A stretch of DNA of 64,000 bases from Perkinsus olseni (taxonomy: Eukaryota > Perkinsozoa > Perkinsida > Perkinsidae). A program made the position numbers and the translations under genes. The notes under the pieces were generated by a model. The model did not search any database. It was not told the DNA's origin and was given only the letters and a program-made list of their open reading frames with translations. Positions 55,190 to 64,000 of this stretch are shown one piece after another (the stretch's first letter is position 1; every line of letters starts with the position of its first letter). The stretch covers positions 1-64,000 of the forward strand of contig JABANP010000053.1 of assembly GCA_013115135.1 (NCBI GenBank), read 5' to 3'.

Positions 55190-55960
55190 CCATTTTTCTA
55201 TCGTCAGCTTCATGCTCGCTTCTCGATTGTGTATGATGTTCCAGCCTCGGTCTCATCAGGTTTCGCTCGGGCCTTGAGTCTGCGAGGTTCTTCGTTGCTC
55301 ATGGGAATGGTTTGTGAGGCAGCATAATGGTGGTAGGCGTATGAGACACAAAATGACTTGTTACTTCTGCCCTGCGGGAACTCAATTTGATGATATCGAA
55401 TGACTCGAGGGGTTCCCGGTAGCATGGTATCGCGCTCTGGATATCTACCACTATGTAAAACAGGCCCGGATGCGAAATCTCCGGCATTCGTCAGTCTTCT
55501 GGCTCTGCTCTTCATTACAAGGCGGAGTCTGGCGTTGTCCCCAACGCGATCCTCGAACTCTCTATCGACCGACCAAATATCGCCACGTCTTTCGGTAGAA
55601 GCTGAAAGATTCTGGCGCTACTGAGACACTATCTCACATCATTCATTGCGAAAAAGTCGGAAATGACAAAACAGGTTGCCTGGTCTTCGGTGATGGCGTA
55701 AGAAAGTTCTCAAGTTACGGTTCATCACCCTATCGGGAGTTTTTCTATCATTTTGGTGTTCAAATCTTCACGGTGGTGTTCCTCGGTGCCAGTTATCTTT
55801 CTACGCTCTTGATGTAGGAGACTTCCATTGTGGGAAATACAGGAGACATGCTCGCGGGGAGTCCTCTTATCCGGGAAGCACTGTATAACTACAAGCAACT
55901 GTTTTTTCAGGCTAAGAGTTCGATCACTGAAGTGTTATGAGGCCCACTGAATGAGAGCAC
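55190..55960 (+). pseudogene. Decayed aspartyl-protease relic
   Basis: Pieces of the same family remain: TCTGCGAGGTTCTTCGTTG at 55277-55295, a degenerate version of the Cys-rich insert (AAAATGACTTGTTACTTCTG) and a weakly similar middle part. Stops and indels break all frames and both active sites are lost. Confidence 0.75.
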
Positions 55961-56258
55961 AACGTCTGGCTTTTGCCATCTGGAATGTACCCTCGCGAGG
56001 GACTCGACATCGGGTCCGACTTTCGTGAAGAAGGCATTTGGTTCAAATTCTTGTTAGAGCATGATGCTCTGAGTATCTACTGCTAGGGTGGGGGTTCGAG
56101 TGAGAGGTGATGTGTGTGCGGCGTGAGAGGTTGCTGCATAGTCGCGGAGCGGCTTGTAGAGGTGATGGAATCCAGAATGGCGAGGACCAAAGTCATTTGC
56201 CAAAGGGGCTTTCAGAACTCCTCGGCTTCCCTAGACCGGTTGCTGAGTAATTGACATC

Positions 56259-56330
56259 GGCTGTGTGGTCTAGTGGTATGATTCTCGCTTAGGGTGCGAG
56301 AGGTCCCGAGTTCAATTCTCGGCACAGCCC
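56259..56330 (+). tRNA. tRNA-Pro (AGG)
   Basis: The 72-nt cloverleaf has a perfect 7-bp acceptor stem (GGCTGTG/CACAGCC, discriminator C), D arm GGTCTAGTGGTATGA, anticodon stem-loop TCTCGC-TTAGGGT-GCGAGA with anticodon AGG, and T arm around GTTCAATTC. No intron; CCA is not encoded. Internal A and B boxes are intact. Confidence 0.97.
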
Positions 56331-56920
56331 TATCGTACCTCGAATCAATCTATCGATCAAACGAATAAACTGGCTGCAGCGGCAATGAGCCGGTCGTTAC
56401 AAACGCAACCTGCAACTAGATTAGCAAAACAAGACTGGAGCTAATCAATACTTAAGAGTGTTAGCGCGTGCCCGACGCTAGTCAAAGCTGACTCGCCGCT
56501 CATGGATGAGCACCGTCCAGCCTTTCTTTCGAACCCCACAGATATCAAGGCGAGCGAGACTTTAGTTGCGCCCTGCTTGGCTTCCCGGGCGAGCGCCATC
56601 GTTACTGCGCAACTTCGAGGGCAACGTTTCGATGATCAATCAGGCCGTGGATAACCGTATCTTCTCGCGCTCTCGCAATGGGTACCGCTAGGAGCCGTAT
56701 AAGAAAGCCTGGCGGACTGCTCTCGGTCCAGCCATTCTTACATGGGCGGCACCCGTTCTGATCGACCGCGACCATGATGGACTTCAGTCCTTCGTGCCGT
56801 GTATCCAACAGAAGGTTTGCCAGTCTAGCAATCTGCGTTCCTTTTCCTTAGAGGAAGACGTAGCAGATACTTGCGTGGATGGCAGGTTGAGGTCGCGAGT
56901 GGTGTGGAAGACGGATTGGA

Positions 56921-58149
56921 ATGCAGAACACGTGCTATTTTCAGACTTGCTTTCTTCTCTTTGCCATGATGTACCTGTTCGCTACATTACTGTCTACGGC
57001 AGTACTGGCTTGGTCTCATGAGCTGTCGTTCCCTCTGCCGGGTAGACCACCCGCAGACAACCGCGTCGTCCTCGTCCTCGACGGTCAGCCCATATCTTTG
57101 CTGGCCGATTCTGGTTCTGCGAGGTTCTTCGTTGTCTATGGGGGATGGTTCGAGAGGCAGTATGGTCGTGGTAGCTGCAGGAGGCACAACATGACTTGTT
57201 ACTTCTGTCCTGTGGAGGCTCCCTGTGACGATATCGAACAACGCGAGAGGTTTGGTGTGAGGTACGGAGGAGGGAGCATCTTCTACCAATACGTGCAACA
57301 TACCGGGTCATTGGACCTCGGTGGTCAATCAACGGTACAAGTCACTTTTGGCCTTATAGTTGATCACGACGACGCGAACGGTTTCGCTCCCGACGGTGTA
57401 CTCGGGCTCTCCTTCGGCCGTCCGGGTATCCCCAAGACTTTTCTGCAGCAGCTGAAGGGCTCGAAAGTCATACACACGCTCGCCTACTCCCTCGACTTCA
57501 GGCAAGATCAGGGTGGCGGCAAGCTTGTCCTTGGTGATTCGGGAAGCCAGTCTAAATATACGGTTCATCTTCCTTTTACTCGCCTCCCAGGAGCACATCC
57601 CAAGCTCTTCGTCCCCGTCACCTCCGTTAGAATCGCGAAGAAGCTCGTCTCAGGACGAAAAGCTATCGGAAGGGTCTCTGAGAAAGTCGCTCCAATTTCG
57701 CTCAATCACACAGTAGTTTTCATGGACACCGGCAACGCCTACCTCGGAATGCCTCGAGCTACTTTTGATATCCTGGTCGAAGACTTGAAAGCAAGCCCTA
57801 ACGCAGCCTCTCCGGCTGGTGTATTGGGTGAGGGACTGTGGAGATCTGCGGAGGAACCGGTGTGGAAGATCCGACCTGGTCATGTGAAGTTTCTGCCTAC
57901 TATTATCTACTCACTGGTTGGAGTAGCGGGGCGAGATTGTTGATGTCCAGATGGCGCCAGAGGACTATGTCGGGTCGTGTACTGTCGCTGAATGCAACGT
58001 GTATATTAACGTTCAGGACGGGGGCACTGGTCACGTTTGGGAGGCCGTTCTTTCGAGCCTATCACGCCCACGTTGATCTCGAGAAGCAGAGCATGGCGAT
58101 CACTCCGCATTCACGAGGTGAAAAAGTTCCCGGGAAGGGTCAAGGATAG
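56921..58149 (+). pseudogene. Pepsin-like aspartyl protease, copy 2, frameshifted 3' end
   Basis: The first 340 codons are intact: signal peptide (starting at 56921 or the internal Met before MYLFATLLSTAVLAWS), catalytic LLADSGSARFF, the Cys-rich insert, FAPDGVLGLSFGRPGIP and the second active-site motif VVFMDTGNAYLGM. The frame is then lost near 57930 and again near 58025; conserved C-terminal segments (EIVDVQMAPEDYVG, then FGRPFFRAYHAHVDLE) lie in other frames. Both catalytic Asp are present in the intact part, so a shortened protein could be made, but the last strands of the fold would be missing. Recent inactivation or sequencing error fits. Confidence 0.8.
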
Positions 58150-58436
58150 GTCCCAAAGGAAGACTGTTGGTCGTCGCTTTATTTGTGGCCTGCTGGGCTG
58201 TGTCAGAAACAAGGGGTCCTAGCTTGTAATTGCGACATGTTGGGAAATTTATGGTATGTAAACTGGCCACTTTATAATATCATGTTGTCGTGTGTGCTGC
58301 TGTTTATCCGTGGTTGTTTTGTTGGACTCCTCTCCGATGGAATCGATTCTCCTTGTGTGACGGATCTGACAACGCTCTTCGGACTATGCGGTCACACGGG
58401 AATCGCTGCTGCCAGGGTTCCCTCTCTCTTGCTGTA

Positions 58437-59633
58437 ATGCCGTTGCTGTTTGCTGCGTCATTATACATCATGTACCTAGCTGAGTCGGATGGGGTCACCT
58501 TGCCGTTCCACGATGAATACGGTCACATCGTCCTCGTCCTCGACGGTCAGCCCATATCTTTGTTGGCCGATTCTGGTTCTGCGAGGTTCTTCGTTGTCTA
58601 TGGGGAATGGTTCGAGAGGCAGTATGGTCGGGGTAGCTGCAGGAGACACAACATGACTTGTTACTTCTGTCCTGTGGAGGCTCCCTGTGACGATATCGAG
58701 CATCGCGAGAGGTTTGGTGTGAGGTACGCTGAAGGCCAGGATGTTTACCAGTACGTTCAACATAGTGGGGTATTAGACCTCGGACAGTCAGCAATACAAA
58801 TTACCTTCGGTTTACTCGTCAATTACACGACCAAGATCGGTTTTGCTCCCCACTCGACTCTCGGGCTGTCCTTCGGTCGAGCAGATATCCCCATGACCTT
58901 CCTGCAGCAACTGAAAGACGCTAATATCGTAGACATACTGTCCTACTCTGTTCGCTACAGTCAGGTCAGTCAGCATGCAACTGGTACCCTTGTCGTCGGT
59001 GGGTCGGCGACCGAAGCTCAAGGTACGGCTCATCTTCCGCTCAAGCTCATCCCCGGAGCAAGACGCGGTATACACGTCTCCATCGTATCCATGACGATTG
59101 CTCATGCTGGCGCGAGCCCTGCCGGAGGTGACTCTGGAAGGCCCACACCAATCTCACTGGACGGTTCCCTGGCCTTATTCGATACCGGCACTTGCTGCAT
59201 CGCGGTCCCTTACCTTGTGATAGCCGCTTTAGTGCGGTATGTGAGAGAGAGGATCGGAGCAGACCCGAGAGTGGAAACGGTTCTGTTCAGAAAAGACAGC
59301 TTATCGAGCTATATGGTTCGGTCACATCATGTGAGGTTCCTGCCTGTCATCGTCTACTCCCTGGTTGGGGAAGGAGGGAAGATTGTTGATGTGAAGATAT
59401 TTCCCGAACACTATGTCGGGTGGTGTAATGTCATCTGGTGCGAAGTACATATTTATGCTCATAGTAATGGTGGAGAGATAGTTGTGGGAGAGCCCTTCTT
59501 TCGTGCCTACGACGCCCACATTGACCTCGAGAATAATACTACTGCGATGACTGCGCATCCGTTAAGGCCGTCCTGGGAGAAGACGCTCCAGGTTGCCAAA
59601 CAGCCACGTAGGATCAAGATTTGCGACATATGA
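58437..59633 (+). CDS. Pepsin-like aspartyl protease, intact copy
   Basis: A single exon encodes 398 residues from MPLLFAASLYIMYLAES, a signal peptide; a longer frame begins at 58290 but that part lacks family character. Catalytic Asp residues lie in LLADSGSARFF and LALFDTGTCCIAV. A Cys-rich insert (GSCRRHNMTCYFCPVEAPC) follows the first active site and FAPHSTLGLSFGRADIP forms the typical middle of the fold. The C-terminal lobe ends with GEPFFRAYDAHIDLE and a basic tail. It is presumably secreted or vacuolar; whether it needs a propeptide is unclear because little sequence precedes the mature fold. It is the only undamaged member of this local family. Confidence 0.9.
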   Translation: MPLLFAASLYIMYLAESDGVTLPFHDEYGHIVLVLDGQPISLLADSGSARFFVVYGEWFERQYGRGSCRRHNMTCYFCPVEAPCDDIEHRERFGVRYAEGQDVYQYVQHSGVLDLGQSAIQITFGLLVNYTTKIGFAPHSTLGLSFGRADIPMTFLQQLKDANIVDILSYSVRYSQVSQHATGTLVVGGSATEAQGTAHLPLKLIPGARRGIHVSIVSMTIAHAGASPAGGDSGRPTPISLDGSLALFDTGTCCIAVPYLVIAALVRYVRERIGADPRVETVLFRKDSLSSYMVRSHHVRFLPVIVYSLVGEGGKIVDVKIFPEHYVGWCNVIWCEVHIYAHSNGGEIVVGEPFFRAYDAHIDLENNTTAMTAHPLRPSWEKTLQVAKQPRRIKICDI

Positions 59634-59854
59634 AACTTATTTCATCGCGTTGATGTCATGTTGTCACGCGCCCTCTTATTATACGGACGCTGGTTTTGAG
59701 CTCTCCTCAATCAAGAACACATACAGTTGGGCCTTCTCTCGATGCTCCGTGGTAGACAGCAACAACTCCTTCTTGCTGACGATCGCCGTGGGACTGTTCA
59801 ATTGCTTATTCCTTCAGCGTTCAGCGCCGTCTTTCCTGGATACTTACCGTTATT

Positions 59855-62430
59855 ATGGCGGCGGCAGTAACCTCAGCCTCTAAGGTCCCTGCAGGGGTCC
59901 TCGGGAAGATCGTTGGCCTGTCCACGGGGAAGACACAGCAGGTTGGTCATAAGAATCTTTCCTATGGGTGGTGGGTCAGAGAGCCTTTGGGCTCAGGTTC
60001 CTGAAGAGCCTACGGAACAGGAGGTAGAGGACTATGCCGTATGGCTAGGGCTGGATAAGGTGAAGGACCGCGACCTCTTCTGGATAGCTCGGCAGGTGAG
60101 TATATGTACTCTCGGGCAGCCGCACACGTCCTCAGTCGACTCCAGGCGCTGAGGACTCCGATACCCCAACCCTGGGTGCAATGCCAGACAGCCAGTGGTG
60201 ATGTATTCTTCCATAATACCAAGACTAAGGAGAGCGTTTGGGACCATCCGTGAGTCGAACCGCGCCGCTCCGTCGTGGATTTTTCCGCAGGTATGATCAG
60301 TATTATCAGCAAGCTGTCGAGCAGTATAAAAGCGGGAAGAGTTCTCGAGAGGAGCTGGTGAGTCGCGGTCGTGCTGGAGCAATGCCGTTGATCCGGGACT
60401 TTTGTCAGTCCGCCCGAGTATCACAATCGTGGCTATTCTCTACAACGGACCAGCGCTCCTCAGCACAAGTCAGTCCGGAGTCTATCAAAGGGAAGGGAGG
60501 GAGTTCCATCAATCGCAGCACTACAGGTATTACGACTCACCCTCTGAGACGAAGATCTCAGCTCTTCATGCAGATCATTCCCCATCCCGGATCGTGCCCG
60601 ATATTGAGTTGCCTGATGAGCCTGTCGTCGAGGCGGCGGGCCTGATGTCCTCGCAAGTGCTGGTCAGCGGAGGGTATGCGGGTCAGGGACCTCACTGGTG
60701 GTAAACTCTTTCCCTTCAGAATCCACGGAGATGAGCTGGATGGAGGTGATCTCGCGACCGAAATCTCGGAAGGTAGTTTCCGATTGACCGTTTTCTTCCA
60801 TCAGTCAATGTCTTTGTAGGAGCGAAAGTTGATAATCTTCTGGAGGAGGTCCATCCTGGTGGGGATGGCTCTGGCGATGCGACGGAGTAGGCTGGGGGCT
60901 AGGGGATCCGGCATCACACTCCTGGTCTCTTTGCTCAGGCAGGACACATCCAGGAGGCTCTTCGAGCCGCCGCCCCGCAGCATGGAGGCTGCCCAGGCTG
61001 AGCTGGCTGAGTTGAAGCTCAAACTGGAGGAGATGGAGAAGGAAAGGGCGAAGGCAGAGGGTGATCTCAGAAGTAATGGATTTCGGGCCACTTCTGGAAG
61101 CGACTAAACTCTGACTTGTTCCGAGCAGAGCTATAGCCCTCGTGCTCGATTAACTGAAGCAGACTCATTCGCGTGCATGTCCCCACTAGTTCATGCACTG
61201 AGGGTCAGAGGCCCTGAATCGGGCCTTAGAGGCGGGCAGCAGTACGGGTACGGCTTGGCACGGAGTACGTTTCCATAACCGTACTGCCCGTCCCAGCCAT
61301 ATATAAGAACGGAACGAGCGCCTGTGGTCTGTCGTTTGAGACGTACACCGTACTGTACTTTCCTGAAGCCCAGTACGGTCGCTCAGCCCCATTCTAGATG
61401 GAGTCCCGAGTATTTCTTCTCCCCGACAGATTTCGAGCTCCGTCGTGAGAAGATGCAGGTGGACTACGATGCTGCTGTGGTGTCGCTCACGTCAATGCGA
61501 GAGGCGAGGGATGCCGCAGTTGCCGAGCTCGAGGAGGCGAAGGAGGAGTTGGAGAAAGAGAAGGAAGTAGGCACTGATTGCTAGAAGGTGGCCTATGCTC
61601 TATGCTGTGATTCCTGGAGTGGAGTGGTAGTTAGTTCGGCCCGCCAACGTCTATTCTGATCGTTCCAGTCATAGTGTGACCGAACGCCGTCACTATCAGG
61701 ATCCTTTCTTGGATCTTTGCCGCACGTAGAGGGATTCCGTCAGGCACGTCAAAAAGCCGAAGCGCAACTGACTGCCCAAGCGGCTAGCAATAGGATCGTC
61801 ATTGGAGAGCTCACTGAGCAGCTAGAGGAGGCTCAGTCGAAGTCGGAGTACATGGACGGTTTCATCGCCACACAGGTGACGTCTTCAGCATCCGACCGGC
61901 AGCTATCACGGTAGCATCGATTCCTGTCTTAGACCGGCGAGATAGAGATGCTCCGAGAGCGTCTGAGAGACGGCCGGGAGAAGGTTAGGGTTCTCGCAGA
62001 GGAAGATGTAGCGCAACGAAAGTTGCTGGTCGAGAAAGATACCGAGGTTGTCAATCTCAACCGAACCCTAGCAACGTAAGAAGGGGATGCATTTGTGTGG
62101 ATCGGTCAGTAAACGTAGCGGCATTGTGACAAGCTGAGCCTTAGACAAGTTTCTCTCTTGACGGGGATAGTCCTAAGATTGTCCTATAAGCTCGTGTTTG
62201 AGAAAATACCGACAAATGATGGCTCGAGGACAGTTGCCTGGCGGCAAACAGAAGCTCGTGAGGATTCGGCTGGTATATGTTTTGCCTTCAGACTGCGCCA
62301 ACAGCTCCATGTTGAGAGCAAGCGGTCTACATTCAGCAAGCTGTGCGGCCGTGCCCCGAAGGACATGGCTGATACGATCGTCTATCAAGACCCCGATGCT
62401 TCTGTTGATGCACCGGAGCAGAACGAGTAG
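59855..62430 (+). CDS. CEP164-like centriolar protein (WW domain and coiled coils)
   Basis: The first exons are firm: 59855-59941, 59997-60095, then an exon from about 60151 and one from 60292 (phase-consistent). They encode EDYAVWLGLDKVKDRDLFWI, then TPIPQPWVQCQTASGDVFFH and TKESVWDHP followed by YDQYYQQAVEQYK, the N-terminal module of CEP164 including its WW domain. Later exons are coiled coil: AELKLKLEEMEKERAKAEGD (61.0 kb), VAELEEAKEELEKEKEV (61.5), IGELTEQLEEAQSK (61.8) and EIEMLRERLRDG (61.95). CEP164 sits on distal appendages and docks basal bodies for cilium/flagellum assembly, which would suit a flagellated stage. The length is far below human CEP164, and the 3' end at 62430 is a guess. 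Confidence 0.72.
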
Positions 62431-64000
62431 GATGACTTCGCTTCGCGCAGCTTTGTTCATGATCCTCTTGCAGGATTTTCGAGGAGCTCTTGAACCGCGT
62501 TCTATCGCAGCCTCCATCGATGACAGATAAACCGAGTTGAAGAATTGAAGTTGACATGACAATTAGTTGCACTTACCGCGTAGAGCAGTACTGAGTGTGA
62601 TGTGTGCCAGCAATCTGACCATGACACATCGTCTTCATTGGTCACAGTGGCGGTCTTAAGGTGTTGCGTTGCTATTGACGGGCCGTGGAGTTGACGGATC
62701 AGCGTAACGCGGAAAGGAAGGAAGCACTCTACATTCCGAAGGCCAACCCGAGCCGGGGATTTGCGGTTGCATCCGCTTGGAATCGCCCAGTTATGGACTG
62801 GGTCATCAGCTCAGTTGGATTATCCAACTTGGATACTCAGTGCAACAATTACCCTGAGCAGCTCAAGCACTGCGTAAATTGTTGGCACGAACTGCCATGA
62901 AACGCGTAAGGAGTTCAACGTGTGTGTTGGTGAGTTACGAGTCCAACACCGAGAGCCGGCGTTACGCCGGCGGCGTAGTCAGACAATTCAAGAGGGATTA
63001 GTTCAGGCTAGTTCATTGAGCCAGGATAGACGTAATGGTAGCAATCCTCCCACAGGAGGATCAGCAGGAGTGAAATTCACACAAGCAGAGGAGATGTGTG
63101 TGGCGCGTACCACGAGGTGCTTCAATAACGCTAGAACTATTAGACTGTAAGCATAAGAAACTGTAGAATCACCAATGGTTGGACTCGCGGGTGTGCATTC
63201 AAAGCAAGCTACACATGGCATTTACTTGCTTGTTGAGGCTTCATTTTGATAGAGACTTCAACGCGATGCCTAGTTTCACCGCTTTTCACGTAATGACCTC
63301 CTATGCGTTGGTGACGCTCTTATCCTCGCTTGTCTCTTGGATAAGTGACGTTTTGTTCTCACAGCGCCGCCTGCTATGATGTCCTGGCGAGGAAGGGCTG
63401 TGCGTGTTCAAGGAAAAATACTATGCCGAAGCTACGTTCTCTTTGGCTTTCTCCGCCTGACACCAATTTTTGCATCGACCCAGGATTTTAACGGAGCCGA
63501 CCCACAATTTGTGTTTCCCTGCTGATGGCATGAATACCGTAGGTCATACCGAGTGTGTCGAATGCTTCCACAAGGGTCAGTCCGTGAAGCTTCTCTTACA
63601 CCTTTTATGCCGCGGGTCCAGCCGTCTTGACTTAAGCGGCTACTCGTGACCGAGATGCAGTGAGTCTTACAGGCTTGTTTCAGAGAGGGCAATGCTTGTG
63701 TTCACTAGTGACTAATACTCACTGAGCAGTGCATCTTTTACTACACGCGTATTGAGTGCTTCAGAAGCACTGCTTCTTCATGATCGTGATGATGAGTGAA
63801 AAACTCAGTTCAATATCTTTTAATGATTTACCTGATCTTGCGTTATAATAGTACTCAGGGGATACAGTGATTCCAGTATCAGCGAGGGGGTAGTACTTGC
63901 GTGCAGTGTATCTGCACCCTCGCCTGGTGCTGTTCTCACTTAACTAGCGTGTGTTGTAAAACCTTCTGGCGCCATTCGCCTGATAGATGACCTGCGGCGA
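62431..64000. other. No recognised gene at right edge
   Basis: Short frames only. A GCCGGCG/CGCCGGC hairpin is at 62956-62972. The plus-strand frame 62685-62900 (starting MELTDQRNAERKEALY) is unrecognised. The last 600 bases are AT-richer. Confidence 0.35.

Overview
The window reads as nuclear DNA of a unicellular eukaryote. Genes are split by short GT-AG introns (mostly 44-125 bp), coding and noncoding base composition is similar, and there are no operon-style ribosome sites. The gene set (EMC2, CPSF100, BiP, an oligoribonuclease, a CEP164-like centriole protein, an ankyrin-DHHC acyltransferase, cathepsin-Z-like and pepsin-like proteases, class I aldolases) together with the gene style suggests an alveolate, most likely a perkinsid (Perkinsus-like). 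That placement is inference from gene content and intron style, not from a marker gene. Exon models were made by hand from splice signals, reading phase and remembered family sequences. Those with consistent phase across every junction (EMC2, second cathepsin Z, oligoribonuclease, 146-aa secreted protein) are the firmest.

Layout. 0.3-13.6 kb: nearly all minus strand, with a possible N-myristoylated protein, EMC2, a hypothetical gene, an MFS transporter, a Mei2-like RNA-binding protein and two tandem cathepsin-Z-like proteases. 14.2-17.3 kb: two plus-strand aldolase paralogues. 17.5-25.6 kb: a rearranged, repeat-rich stretch. It holds two arrays of one 48-bp minisatellite, a secreted esterase with a frameshift, a small secreted protein, a tandem duplication, perfect palindromes, a mosaic of three truncated genes whose intact relatives lie on either side, and an 805-bp terminal-inverted-repeat element with Pol III-type signals. 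25.9-44.6 kb: a minus-strand cluster of oligoribonuclease, GT61 glycosyltransferase, a 7-kb CPSF100 gene, and two paralogous large membrane proteins, one carrying a WW domain. 45-52 kb: plus strand, with BiP, an IQ-motif protein and ankyrin-DHHC. 53.6-59.6 kb: an aspartyl-protease family with one intact gene, two frameshifted copies and a relic, interrupted by tRNA-Pro(AGG). 59.9-62.4 kb: a CEP164-like gene.

The genes do not form one pathway. Several concern the secretory route (EMC2, BiP, secreted proteases and esterase, GT61, DHHC). The duplicated proteases and secreted proteins are the lineage-specific, fast-changing part. The most unusual items are the mosaic of gene fragments with a palindrome insertion at its edge, the paired membrane proteins, the cathepsin Z without its usual active-site Asn, the homogenised block in the aspartyl-protease array and the Pol III-signal element.
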